Assembly (NCBI GenBank): GCA_031835245.1
Contig: JAVKOQ010000028.1
Location: 264,396 to 328,395 of the forward strand
Origin: Balamuthia mandrillaris
Taxonomy: Eukaryota > Discosea > Longamoebia > Balamuthiidae
DNA: 64,000 bases
Direction: 5' to 3'
In this document: in pieces, positions 29,675 to 41,275 of the stretch
Numbering within the stretch: the stretch's first letter is position 1
Layout: each line of letters starts with the position of its first letter
The notes under the pieces: model-generated
Told to the model about the DNA's origin: nothing
What the model saw: the letters and a program-made list of their open reading frames with translations, nothing else
Databases searched by the model: none
Made by a program: the position numbers and the translations under genes

Positions 29675-31763
29675 GCTCTCTCTTCTCTTCTCTTCACTGT
29701 TGCACTTTGTTGGTGGCAAACGATGGCTTTGTTTTTTATTTTGATTTTTTTGTTGCCGCGAAACACGAAAGCTCTCTCTTTGCTCTCTTTTGTGTCTTTG
29801 CACCGCCTCCATTTCAATCTCCTTCGTCTAACTCCCCGCTACGCACAAAAACCGACACTCCCTCTTAAACTTAATCCAACCAACCACGCAATCAATACAT
29901 TCACAACAACTTCAACAACAACAACCATAACAATAACTACCTTGCACACTTTCCTCCTCACTTCTCATTGAAATTTATTATTATTTTTGTTCTTCACAAA
30001 GGCATTCACTACCACCAAAAAACTATCTCAACCACCAAAACAACTTCCACCGAACAACCAACCTCGGCAAACAAGTCAACAACCAAAACCAAAAACCAAA
30101 AAAAAAAAAAAAAGATACCAAACAAAAAACTAAAGAAAAGCAAACCTGAAACAAAACAACTTAAAAGCCACTAAGATGCAGGAGCGACTTGTTTCCTTGC
30201 CAACTACTCTACCTCTCCCCGGAAGGATAACTTTGTTTAATGTGGTGTTTCCTATTCTTTCTTTGGCAGATGTTCTCTGGTTGGCCGTCGTCAACGCCAC
30301 GATTCAACACAGGAATGTTGCCTCGCGGTGGGCAGTCCATTGATCGCATCTCGCGTACCATCTACGTATCTGGTGTGGACCCTGATGTTCGTATACCTCT
30401 TGTTTGCTTCTCTCTCTCTCTCTCTCTCTCACTCTCTCTCGCTCTTGCTCTCTCTTTCTTCGTCAATAAACGCTGACAAGTGGTTTCAAATGCAACAGCT
30501 ATCAGAGGAACAATTGATCCAATTCTTTAGCGTATGTGGCCAGATATCCGCTTGTAGGCTTTGTGGAGATACTTCACATCCCACCCGATTTGCTTTCGTC
30601 GAGTTCATGGCTTCCGAGTCTGCTCAACAAGCCATAGGCCTCACTGGCGTTGCTCTTGGTGTATCTCCCATTCGGTACTTTCTTCCTTACGCGTCATTCT
30701 CCTTTCTGCCCGCTTTTCCTCTTCCTTCCTGTCCTATTCTCATCAAATTCCAAAAAAAAAAAAACACTACCACAACTACAAACAACACCACAGAGTACTG
30801 CCTTCAAAAACAGCAATTCAGAACCCTCACGCGCACAGTGTACCCATCGGAGCTCCCAACCCCATGATGGACCCAACATACCGCGAGCGAGTCGCGCGCA
30901 CCCTCTACGTGGGCGGCATCGATTCCTCCATCACGGAAGAGTCTCTCACCGAACTCTTCTCTGGCTACGGCACCGTCAACAAGCTATGTCTGGCAGGAGA
31001 CCCCAGCTACGCCGCCCGCTTTGCCTTTGTAGAGTTTAGCACAGCGCAAGAGGCAGCGAATGCCCTAAGACTCAGCGGCACCGTCGTTGCTGGCCGTTCC
31101 CTGCGAGTGAGCTGCTCCAAGACGGCCATTCACTCCGCAAAGGATGCTGTTGGAGGTACTGCCATGTTTATGATGGGCGCTGCTGCCGGTATGATGGATG
31201 GTTCTTCCTCTTCTTCTTTCAGTGATGATAGAAAGAGGAGCAGGAGAAGGAGCAGGAGCAGAGACAGAAGCAGAAGCCGGAGCCGGAGCCGGAGCCGAGA
31301 CAGAGGCAGAGGTAGGCGTGGAAGGAGTAGAGACAGAAGCCGAAGTCGGGATAGGAGCCGAGACAGAGATAGGAGCAGGAGCAGAAGCAGAAGCCGGAGT
31401 AGAGATAGAAGCAGAAAGTCAGACTCCGATCGCAAACGACGCAGAGTCCATCGAAAGAGCAGCAGAAGTAGAAGCAGAAGCAAGAGCCGAAGCCGAAGCC
31501 GAAGCAAGAGCCCTTCATCCTCTTCTTCTTCTAGCAAGAGCAGAAGCAAAAAGAGCCGAAGCCGAAGCAAGAGCCCTTCATCCTCTTCTTCTAGCAGCAG
31601 TCGAAGGAGAAGCAGAAGAAGTAGAAGTGAGAGCCCAACAAACGCAACTGGTGATGATATCTCTGCGATTGACGCCAACCAACAGGACGAGGAGAACGAA
31701 GCAAACTTCAGCCCCGAAGCGTACGATGGAGATGCTGAAGTCAACAACATATCCTCTAGCTAA
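29158..31763 (+). CDS. RNA-binding protein with three RRMs and an RS domain
   Basis: Five exons: about 29158-29365, 29444-29629, 30271-30388, 30499-30675 and 30793-31763. RRM1 spans RTVYVGNLPSVLNEEV to FGFVEFASEDSAQKACTLSG. RRM2 spans RTIYVSGVDPDLSEEQLIQF to FAFVEFMASESAQQAIGLTG. RRM3 spans RTLYVGGIDSSITEESLTEL to FAFVEFSTAQEAANALRLSG. The protein ends with about 130 residues of RS/RD repeats, then an acidic tail. RRMs of the form RLAGDPSYATRFGFVEF resemble plant CID8-13 proteins and the animal splicing regulator SREK1. An SR-type splicing factor is the best reading. The second intron (about 640 nt) is unusually long for this window. The donor after VDPD is GTTCGT. Confidence 0.93.
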
Positions 31764-32041
31764 AGTGTTTTTTTTTCCTTCCTTCTCTCCTTTTTTTTTT
31801 GGCCAGCTGTTGACTTAGTGAATGTATTGTTCTTTTCCTCTATTCTGTCATTTTTTTTTTTGAGTTTCTCTCTTGTCCGTGCACTTCTCTCGTTCTTCCT
31901 TCTCTCCCTGGTTACTTCCTCATTTCTCTTCTCTTCTCTCTCCTTGGTGGAGTTTCCGATCCTATCTGGTTGGTAACGATCAATATTCGCTAAATAAGGT
32001 CGCAAGTAGCAAGAAAGGTATAGGCATGACAACACCCCTTT

Positions 32042-33797
32042 TTGCCATCCTTTTACGCAATGCTTTTATCTAACCGACACGTCGTTTTTTTTTTTTTTTT
32101 TAAACTGAAGGAAATCATTTTTTCGCGACTGAACGGTTGCAACGCATTTCGCCTGCGGAGAGCTTTGTTCGTTCGTTTTCTTGAGGCGTGGAACGATGCT
32201 CTTCATTGGGCTCCGCATAGTACCTTGAGAAGAATGAGAGCTAGAAGGACCTCAGAACCTTCTGAGGGCTCGAGTGAAGAAGAGAGAGAACAAAAAATTG
32301 AGGTCCTAGATGCCAGAAGACGAACCGCCTCTTTTTCAGCCTCAATCCAACAAGAAGAAAGCTCGGGCATATGGGAGAAAAAAGGTTCCAGAGGTTTGAT
32401 GGTTGGAAGAAGCAACAGCACCATCGGGATGGGCAGAGACGGAAATAACTCGCGAAGAAGCTTCGCAACGGCTTTGCCGGAAGAGTCAACTCGTAAAGCA
32501 GCGGAGGGCATCTACTTGCATCGCAAAGCGTTAGAGATAGAGGCTAGAGCACGGAGAGAAGGAAGAGTGATTACTGGAACCTCTCTTCGTGCACGCTTGG
32601 GTACTATATCGGCTTCAACACCAAAGCTAAAAGACGAAGCAAAAGCAGCCGCAAAACTGGAGCAGATGGAAAGAGGAGACGAAACCGAAAAGATGTCCGA
32701 CAAGAAAGAAGAAAACGAGAAAGCAGCCGATACGAAGAAGGACAAAAACAAGAAAACGAAGGAACACCATAAACGGATTACAAAGGAGTCTGGAAGCAAA
32801 AGCGCAGGAGCCTCTCCCGAGCCAAAGAGCAAGAGGGCCAGCACATTGTCTTTAAGAAAGGGTTCGTTGAGACGGGTGAAAAAAGGAGATGCTGGAGGAA
32901 GCAAAAAGAGACGTCCAATGGTACCCTTGTGGAACAACGACAAAGCAATTTTAACAAACGGAGAAAAAGAGGAAGATGAGGAGTGCGACGAAGACGAACT
33001 TCCTCCAGGGGTTGGATTGACAGAGATTCCTGCGGAATATCAAGACTATGTTTGGGGAGTTGATATGCCATCAGGTGCTTATCTCTTCCTCTCTCTTCTC
33101 TCTTCTCTCTCTCATTCTTTCTTGTAAACAGAACACAAGATAGAAACAGAGCTCGGTATAGTTAGAAAATCATCGTCTTCAATGGTATCCATAACGCAAC
33201 CACAACGACAACCTCTTTCCCCAACGGAAGCCAAGCCGTCTACTGCGTCTGGCTCTGAGACGGAGAGCATGCCCGCGGTGGCTGAAGCCGAGCCTACAAA
33301 GAAGAGCTTCAAAGACAACGCAGTGCAGAGAAAAAAATCAAAACAGAAAAGGTGGAGCTGGTCCGAGATTGAGCAGAAGCGAAGGAAAGAACTTGGTCTT
33401 CCGCCTGAGCTGGAAGAGTTCGCCTATGGAACTTCCACAACTTCTGCTGGGGGGACTCCTACTTACAGCGGAGGTTCTTCATTTCCCTTCTCTAGCACCA
33501 TCCAAAAACTAACTTCTGTACGTACTAGGGTTCACAAGCTTTAAGCGAATGAGAGTGCAAATAAATCCTCCAAAAGAAGACCTAGAGATGAAGGCTGCAG
33601 TAGAATGGGAAGAGTTAAGCTACGTTTGGGGAGCGGACATGCCTCATGAGCTCAAGATCGAGTTTGAGCTGGGCATGCGTCCGGGACAAAAGTGGCAGCC
33701 TAGCACGGCCCCCAAAGGAAAGAGGTCAAGCACGTTTCTCTCCACTGAGCAGAGCGCACGGAGCAGGTCGTCCACAGCAAATGCTTGTCGCGTCTAG
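32042..33797 (+). CDS. Unrecognised basic protein with two WGxDMP motifs
   Basis: At least three exons: about 32042-33074, 33131-33472 and 33528-33797. The start is uncertain because a T-run near 32090 suggests an intron, and the first clearly coding part is near 32115. The protein is highly charged (KEENEKAADTKKDKNKKTKE) with Ser-rich parts. Two copies of a short motif stand out: YVWGVDMPSEHKIETELG, and YVWGADMPHELKIEFELG followed by MRPGQKWQPS. The last intron (33473-33527, 55 nt) has an ACTAAC branch site and a CTAG acceptor, and it restores the frame. I do not recognise the family. The paired motif may be a docking peptide. Confidence 0.65.
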
Positions 33798-33954
33798 ACC
33801 TTATGTGAATACTTTCAACGCTTTCGTGATATCTTGTATTTATAACCAAAACAGTTCCGTTGTTTGTTGTTTGTCTTTATTTCTTTTGTAGTTTTATGAT
33901 ACATGTTTCTAAAAAAAGTTGCCTTCTTCGCTCCCACCTGTGGTTCCTCTCCTA

Positions 33955-34676
33955 CTAAAACACGGTGCCCAGAAGTTTCTGTAGGAACACATCCTCCACT
34001 GCGTTGAAAACCACGCGCACGTTCTCCGTGTCCGTCGCACAGGTCAAATGCGTGTACACAAACCGAGTGTCCGACGCTTTGTTCTTCTTCAAGAACTGCT
34101 TCTCGATAAACTTGGCCGCCTTGTGGTATTCCATCGGTCCGTTGTAGGAAGGAAAGCATACGTTGAGGTTCACCTTGGTGATCTTTTTCTCAAAGAGGTC
34201 CTTCTTGTTGAGGAAGAGAATGATGGTGGTGTCGTGAAACCATTGGTTATTGATCACATCTGCAAAGAGGTTTAGCGACTCGACCATCCGGTTAACCCCG
34301 TGACTTTCTTCCAGCTCCAAGTCGTACTCGCTGAGAGAAGTGACGAAGATGATGGCGGTAACGTCCTCGAAGCAGTGGATCCACTTTCTCCTTTCATTTC
34401 TTTGTCCACCCACATCCACCATCCTATGAGGTGTGAAGGTTAAGCAAGAACCTGAAACCATTAAACGAGAAACGAGCAAACAACGAACCGAAAGTTGATG
34501 CCACCCGACTCAAACTTTGCTTCTATCACTCCTGTGGTCTTTTTTCGTACACGTAGCATATCCATCTCATTGGGAATATATCCTGGTTGAGCGATTCGGT
34601 CCAACTCTTGGTAGAAACTATTTGTTGCGTGAGCTGTGGTTTACAATTGGGAACCAGAGGGAGAGAGAGAGAGGGA

Positions 34677-34725
<49 letters not shown>

Positions 34726-35349
34726 ATAACACGGTAAAAAAGAGAGGAATACGAACTATTCTGTGGAGTCGTTTAACTGGAAAGCGCTGGAGTTGTCGAA
34801 AGCATGTTGAATGGCAGGATCATCCCACAAAGCTTTGATATCTCGCACAAGTTCTGGTGTTAAGTCTATATTTTCTGCCAGGTCAATCGCTAATACATTC
34901 TCTGCGGCTTCCTGCAAAGAATGAGTCCGGTTCCTTGAGAAACACAAAACACAACAATAAAAACTAAGTTTTGAACCTCTAAGGATGAATCTAACTTGGT
35001 GTCTTCGAAGCGTTCTACTCCCCGGATGAGTTTTTGGGTGGAGTCGATGATGTTGGAGAAGATAACTGGTTTTTGGAGCAGAAGCTCTTCTTCGCTAAAT
35101 CCGTTTTTGTGGATGATTTGCATCTGTTTCCGAATAGTACTTTTACCCGACTCTCCCGCCCCTGTGGTAAGACGCTCCGCAGTTAGTTTAAAGATTCTCC
35201 GGTAGAATATGGTGTGGTAAGGTGAGTGCAGTACCCAGTAGCAAGAGTTTCACTTCTTTCCTTTCTCTTTTCTTGTCCGAGTCAATCAGTTTGTCGATCT
35301 CCCTGGACTTCTTCTCTTCCTCCGTCACGGCTCCACAAACATTTCCCAT
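33955..35349 (-). CDS. Heterotrimeric G protein alpha subunit
   Basis: Exons: 35349-35235, about 35163-34979, about 34912-34759, about 34594-34486 and about 34422-33955. The start MGNVCG has Gly2 for myristoylation and Cys5 for palmitoylation. All G-alpha motifs are present: P-loop GAGESGKSTIRKQMQIIH, switch I DMLRVRKKTTGVIEAKF with the ADP-ribosylatable Arg, switch II DVGGQRNERRKWIHCFEDV, NKKDLFEKKI and TCATDTENV. The helical domain is reduced to normal class length (about 350 residues in all). The C-terminal receptor-contact end reads FLQKLLGTVF, with no cysteine four from the end, so it is not a pertussis-toxin substrate. Two donors are GTTCGT. A (GA)n array (34660-34720) lies in one intron. 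Confidence 0.96.
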
Positions 35350-35922
35350 GTTGCTCTCTTCTCTGCCTCACTTGCTTTCGTTATAATTATTATTATTATT
35401 TTTTAGTTTTTGGGAAAACAATATTACCGGTTGTCTTGGAGATGTTCAGAAACGTCCCAGCGAGGTATCTCAACCTTGCGAAAACAACAAAACAAAGACT
35501 GAAAGGGAGCAAGACAGCAGATGCACGGACCTCAGCCAAGGGACGCGAATCCTTTTTTTAGGAAATGCTTGAGGAGCGATTCGATATCCATGATAAACTG
35601 ATCGAAACCCCATCGATTCCGATTGCATAGATTTTTTGAAATACCATTGGTTGAAATCGTTCGACCTCGCTCCTTGGAATGACCGGTCCATCGCCTCCTT
35701 TTGTCCCCACGATCACCTGTGGTGGCAGCGCCTTCCGCAAAGGACGAATTTATGCGCACAACGGCTTACCTCTTCTGGTTAATGACGAAGAAAGAAGTGA
35801 AAAAACAGATTTACGCGAACGGAACGCACTTTCTCTCAAATGTAAACGGTCTGTGCTGCTTTCTTTTCTTCTCTTCTCTTCTCCGCGTTTTTTTTTTTAA
35901 AATTGTGGATCAAAAAAAAAGA
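35350..35922. other. Divergent promoter region with unexplained coding-like stretch
   Basis: This lies between G-alpha (-) and the LRR-BTB gene (+). Bases about 35540-35850 have balanced composition and open frames on both strands, unlike the AT-rich flanks. No frame joins in phase to the LRR-BTB start, and none has a recognisable domain. Confidence 0.4.
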
Positions 35923-36842
35923 ATGTTGTTCGGGGCTCGCTTCCGAAAGGCTCCCCAAGCCCAAGAGGAGCAGTCGGTAGCCGTCGAACTGCGGCAAACT
36001 GGACCGCTCTTCCGCCAAGATGATTATGTTAAGGCCGCGCTGCTGGTACGGAATCAGGGCAACAACAAGTGGCTCACCCTTTGCGTGGATGAGAAGAGAG
36101 AACAACGCGAGGTGTTCTCGGTGAGAGTGCCTCCTATTATGGACAGGCACGATTTTGTTTGCTGCCGCTCTCTTCTTGATAATTACTGTTTAGAGTTCAA
36201 ATGGAATGGTACACATATTTTCGTTCCTCTTCTTCTAGTTCTTGGTATCGTTCCGCCACCAAGAAGACTCGTTCTCGTTCTCGTTCTTGTTATTCTTGTT
36301 ATTCTTGTTATTCTTCTTCTTCTTCTTCTTCTTCTTCTTCTTCTTCTTCTTCTTCTTCTTCTTCTTCTTCTGGCTTATTTATTTGTTGAAGATAAGAAAA
36401 CAGGAGAAAAGCATGTGTTGGTACGCTTTGCAAGCAGACAAGCGATGGAAATTTTTTTAGGGGATGCCAACTTGCTCCCCAAGCACCTCACCACGCAACG
36501 CAGCACACGGACATTGCATGAGGCCACTGCCGCCGCCAATGAACTCCTCAAAGATCGCCTTACGAACTGTGAGCCCAAAACGACGGAATGGGAAGGGGTG
36601 GTGAAGTCTACGCTGGAACCTTTTGTGCTTCCTCCTATTGGTATCTCCCCTCTCTCTGTGTCTGTCTCTGTCTCTGTCTCTGTCTCTGTCTCTGTCTCTG
36701 TCTCTGTCTCTGTCTCTGTGTCTGTCTCTGTCTCTGTCTCTGTCTCTGTCTCTGTCTCTGTCTCTGTCTCTGTCTCTGTCTCTGTCTCTGTCTCTGTCTC
36801 TGTCTCTGTCTCTGTCTGTCTCTTTCTCTCTGTCTGTCTGTC

Positions 36843-36894
<52 letters not shown>

Positions 36895-38825
36895 TCTTTC
36901 TTCTCCCTAGTCTTCTCTCTCTCCTGTTTGCTAACTCAACTAACAAAAAAAAAAAAAAACAAAACAAACGCAAATGTCACAGAACAAGGAGGCTTTTGTT
37001 TATCTCTAGAAAACCTTTCCGTCAAAGAAGATCCTCTTTTGGCCTTGCTATGCGCCCCTGCTTTTTCTTCGTTTTTATTCATTCGCCGCCTTAACCTTAG
37101 TAGATGCGCTCTTCAGTCGCTTCCTGAATCGTTTTACGCCGAAACGGGACCTTTAGCCTCCTCATTGGTTGTTCTAGACCTCAGCTTAAACAGCATATGC
37201 ACATTTCCAAAGGGTTTGTGCAACCTTAGATGTTTGGAGGAACTTTACTTTAGAGCAAACGGAGCGCGTGGCCCGTTGCCAATGGAAATTGGCCAGCTTT
37301 CTGCTTTGAGGATTCTGGATATCAGCCATAATGAAATCGACGGAAACCTACCTCCCACTGTTCGTCTCCTTCTTCCTCCTCTTTTTGTTGTTCTCTTTCC
37401 TGTGTAATTTTTTCTTGTGTTTTCTCTTTCTTTTAGCTTTGTTATCTTGCCTCTTCCTTTCCTTTATGAGGGAGATTGCCTCAACATTTTTCTTTGCTTG
37501 TACAGATATCGCTGTGTAATGACTTGCGCCAGCTGAACGTATCCCATACAAGACTTCGTGAACTGCCACCCGAACTGGGCTTACTTCAGTTGGAAGAGCT
37601 GTACGTGGTGTGCACCAATTTCACGTTCCCACCTCCAATTCTTCTCAACACCGATGTTCATACCATTCTCTCTTATCTGCGCCTCTTTTGTGCCGGTATC
37701 TCTCGCACTACGCATTACACTTTTCTTCATTTGGTCTTATTATTCTTCTTACTATTCTCATCATTGTCACGCAGAGCCACCCAAAGTTCTGCCATCTGAA
37801 TTCTGTAAGAACATATCTTCGATGAGAGAAACTATTCAACTCTGCGACGTAACCTTCCGAATTCGCTCAAATGCTTCTTCTCAAGGGGAACAACCAAAAG
37901 ACTTTTCAGCACACAAAGTAATTCTCTCACAGTCCCCATATTTTCGGAACTTGTTTGAACAACACGCTACGAATAAGGACAAAGAAGAAAATTCATCATC
38001 AACTCCTTCTGGTATGACAGTGATAGAGTTAGAAGAAGAGCCAGAAATCTTTGAGAAAGTACTTTGTTACTTTTATGGCAAAAGCTTCAAGATAGCAACG
38101 GGACCTGTGATTACTCGGTTAGTAGAAGTGCATGAGACTTATCACATGCCTCTTTTGGTCGCAAAATGGAGGAAACATCTTGCTAGTCATACTCCCGGTA
38201 AGGGATCTCCTTACTCTTGCAAATTTTCATCAAAGAGGATTATAACTTATTTTCTAATGGACTGCAACAAAATAAACAGGTTATGACTTTCAGTTTTGGA
38301 GGGAGGAAGAGGAGTTTCGAGCAACCATCCATCAGCTGCTTCATACGGAAAGCTATCAGGATGTGCTGTTGCACCCCATCCTCGATGACCCAACGTACCT
38401 CTTTCTCATCTTCTTGTCTTTTTATCATCTCTCATCTTCCTCACTCTCACTCCCTCCCTCGCGTTTCTTCCTGTCACTCTCTTTACTCATACCCGTTATT
38501 AATAACGAAGTGACGACGCACAAGAAAATGAACCGGAAGAACAAGAAATGAAACCGATAGCAGCCCACAAATGCATACTCGCAGCACGTAGTCCTCACTT
38601 TCGCTCCATGTTTGCCACTGGCATGAAAGAAGCCAAAGAAAAGGAGGTACAAGTGAGAGGCGTACAATCCGCTTTCTTATCCAAAGTTTTAGAATACATC
38701 TACTCTGATTATCTGGAAATAGATCCAATGGAGGCTATTGGTAACTCTTTCTTTTTAGTGGTGCCTCCTTTTTGCTTCATTCTTCTAACGTTGTTTTTCT
38801 GCTCTCTCTCTCTCTCTCCCTCTTC

Positions 38826-38882
<57 letters not shown>

Positions 38883-39340
38883 ACTCCGTTTCTTTTTACG
38901 AAAAAAGAAATGCTCAAGTGCTGTAATGCGCTTTCATTGAGTCGTTTGGAGTCAATGTGCGAATGCGTTCTCTCTCGCCACTTGGATGAGGACAACGCAG
39001 CTGGCTTACTCGGTACCTTTTCCGTTTCATTGTTCGTTGTGTAGGCTATTGTCATGCGTAAGCACCAGCTAACACGTTTACTTTAGAGTTATCAGATCGG
39101 TTGGGATGTTTACAACTGCGGAAGCGTTGTCTCTACTATGCAAAACACAACTTTGAACTGCTGAAAAAAACGTTGAAGGAGGAGTTGGATGATTATCTAC
39201 CGCTTGAACTTCAGGAAGAGATACAAAAGGAGGCCAACAAAGAAATAGAAGAAAGAGACGTGCAAGGCATGTACGAGCTTGAGAAGAAGAAAAAGATCGA
39301 TTTTCTGGAGAATTTCTTCGCTTCAACCCGGCGAAAGTAA
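35923..39340 (+). CDS. Leucine-rich-repeat protein with two BTB/POZ domains
   Basis: About nine exons. The N-terminus (35923-36208 and about 36390-36640) is a PH-like unit (DDYVKAALLVRNQGNNKWLT, LEFKWNDKKTGEKHVLVRF). Four or five LRRs follow (RRLNLSRCALQSLPESF, LVVLDLSLNSICTFPKGL, LRILDISHNEIDG, LRQLNVSHTRLRELPPEL). BTB1 reads CDVTFRI, AHKVILSQSPYFRNLFEQ. A second BTB has lost its first strands but keeps MKPIAAHKCILAARSPHFRS and FLSKVLEYIYSDYLEI. A BACK-like helical end (RLESMCECVLSRHLDEDNA) and a charged coil close the protein. BTB proteins of this type usually serve as Cullin-3 adaptors. Tandem BTBs recall LZTR1 and RhoBTB, but with LRRs in place of kelch or GTPase. The long (GTCTCT)n array sits in an intron. 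Confidence 0.85.
36300..36372 (+). repeat. (TTC)n array in the first LRR-BTB intron
   Basis: About 20 TTC units preceded by TTATTCTTG repeats. Intronic. Confidence 0.85.
36655..36892 (+). repeat. (GTCTCT)n array, ~27 units, then (CT)n
   Basis: A nearly perfect hexanucleotide array grades into plain CT, directly after the donor following EPFVLPPI. It is the longest hexanucleotide array in the window. All reading frames across it are artefacts. Confidence 0.9.
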
Positions 39341-39786
39341 AAGCAAGAACAAAATGAAAGAGAAAAGAGAAACGAAAGTTATAAATATTGGTGGTTCCTT
39401 TGCTTTATTTTATTGTGTCGCTGCTATTTAAGAATAACACGTTAGAGGAGAGTAGCGGAAAGAAGAGGAGGAGACAATAGTAATAGAGAAAGAAAGAAAG
39501 AGGGAGGAGGCGTACCGGGCGATTTTATACATTAGGATTATTTGCGGAAGGTTGGCGTGTGCCCGCTGCCACACGCTAACGTTATCATGTATCCCTTTCG
39601 TGTCTTTCAGTTCTTAGTCTTGGAGGCCGCAAACTTGAGAAGCGGCAACTGGTGCTCCGGCATGTGTAAGAGCGGTCGTAATATTCACAATCTTCAAATG
39701 AAGCAGCTTTGAGGAGAACAGCCTCAAGATCTTTGTCTTCCTCCATTAATCCGGCTTGAGACGTGCTCAGTATCATTTCACATTCA
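39341..39786. other. Gap between convergent LRR-BTB and EF-hand genes
   Basis: A-rich 3' flank of the LRR-BTB gene. A minus-strand frame at 39794-39585 (MFDECEMILSTSQAGLMEED) looks coding-like and may be a further 3' exon of the EF-hand gene. I could not join it in phase. Confidence 0.45.
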
Positions 39787-41054
39787 TCAAACATGTCTTT
39801 TGCTCTTCTCTGCTACAGAAGCCTCTTTGGGATTGGTGTGCTTTCCGTGTTTTTTCTTGAACGAAAAGCTTTTGAAAAGCCCGTTACTACCGCTGCTTGA
39901 TTTTCCTTTTCTTTTTCCATTCGTTGTTTTAGTTTTAGACTTTGCAGTGTTGAAAGCAGGAGCAGACGCTCTCTTTTGGGGTTTGTTACGTTGTCTCTGT
40001 TGTTTTTCTTGCTCCTCGTCTTGTGGCTGTGTCTTTCCACTTTCATTCTCTTTTTTCTGTTCCTCAGAATGTTCTTCGTCCGCTTCCTCTTCTTCATCAT
40101 CACCTGCCTCTTTCTCCTCCGTTTCTTCTCTTTCGTGCTCTTCATCCTCTTTAATTTCTCCTTTTCGTATTGGCGAGGCAACCCCCGCTGTCGTTTCTTG
40201 TTGCTTATTATTTTGTTGTTCAAAGGAAGAGTCCACACTTTCATCCGACGATTCAAGGTCGGTGCCATGTGTATAGTGATAGCGGAGATAAAATTTTCTG
40301 TCGTTGAGGCTTCGCTTGAGCTCCGGCGTCAAAGGGAGGGTCTTATTATATTCCTTCAACTTGTTTCTGGCCAACCGGAAGAGCTCTTTGAACTCATCTC
40401 TCACTAGCCCTACATAGGGCCGGTCGTAACAAAAACGTCAAGAAAGAAGAGAGAAGAGAGAAGAGAGAAGAGAGAAGAGAGAAGAGAGAAGAGAGAAGAG
40501 AGAAGAGAGAAGAGAGAAGAGAGAAGAGAGAAGAGAGAAGAGATAGAAACATAAAGAGGAGATAGAGAGAGAGAAAGGCGAGACGTGAAAAGTGAAAACG
40601 AACCACCGGGGTGAGGAGGTCCGACGATGCCCTCGTTAAGAACAGTATAAACATCCAGCCAAGTTGGTTCGCTGATGTCCACCTCCATCACCTGACCAAA
40701 GTCGTAGAGAAATTGGGTGGCCTCCTTCTCCGAGAGCTCTCCATCGCCTGCTCTGTCATAGAGGCGCCACAGCTCATTGAAAGTGTGCTGATCGACCGGT
40801 TTGTTGATGTTGATGCCCAATTCTTTGCAATAGTTATGAGAGTGCTTGTTTCCCTTAAAAAAAAAAAACAAACGAAACGGAGTCAGGGAAGAAAGAAAAG
40901 GAAAAACAACACGCGACAGGACAAGAGGGCAGAAACCATTTGCGACGTCGGCTCTGTGGTCAGTGGTTTGCTGCTTCAAAAAAGAAGCCGCATCGGACCT
41001 CACACGCTCATCCAGTGTTTCTCTCCTTGTGGTGCCTGCTTCGTGACGACACAT
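39787..41054 (-). CDS. EF-hand protein with acidic/basic low-complexity tail
   Basis: At least three exons: about 41054-40938, about 40854-40607 and about 40407-39787. One EF-hand loop is clear (DRAGDGELSEKE, in ELWRLYDRAGDGELSEKEAT). Its acidic residues sit at positions 1, 5 and 12, so one calcium ion could bind. A weaker partner hand follows (WLDVYTVLNEGIVGP). The C-terminal half is charged: Glu-rich repeats, then Lys/Ser-rich sequence resembling a nuclear or cytoskeletal tail. The first exon joint is not fully resolved in phase. The 3' end may extend to about 39600. A 7-bp GAAGAGA array (40440-40540) fills the second intron. The specific family is not recognised. Confidence 0.65.
40440..40545 (+). 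repeat. (GAGAAGA)n heptanucleotide array
   Basis: About 15 near-perfect 7-bp units in an intron of the EF-hand gene; CTTCTCT/TCTCTTC on the sense strand. Confidence 0.9.
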
Positions 41055-41275
41055 GAGATTGGCTTGAGGAGCCGAAGGTTTCCTATTTAATGTCGACGTA
41101 GCAAACCGAGAAAATTTTCTTAATATGGCGATTATTTGCGGACATATCGACAATTTTTTTTGGGATAGAGAAAAAAAAAGAAAGAGGAAAAAAGAAGGAG
41201 AGAGAGAAAGAGCGGAGGAGAAAAAGAAGGCTCAAAAAAAAAAAAGAAGTCCGGGAAGGGGGAGAAAGAAAGAAA

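Noticed and set aside
31130-31750. 206-codon poly-Leu antisense frame
   Set aside because: Shadow of the RS-domain coding sequence.
36588-37094. Long Cys/Leu, Ser/Val and Arg/Gln repeat frames
   Set aside because: They are translations of the (GTCTCT)n array in an LRR-BTB intron.
40440-40545. CRISPR-like regular array
   Set aside because: Seven-base units without spacers; a microsatellite. No other array in the window has repeat-spacer structure.
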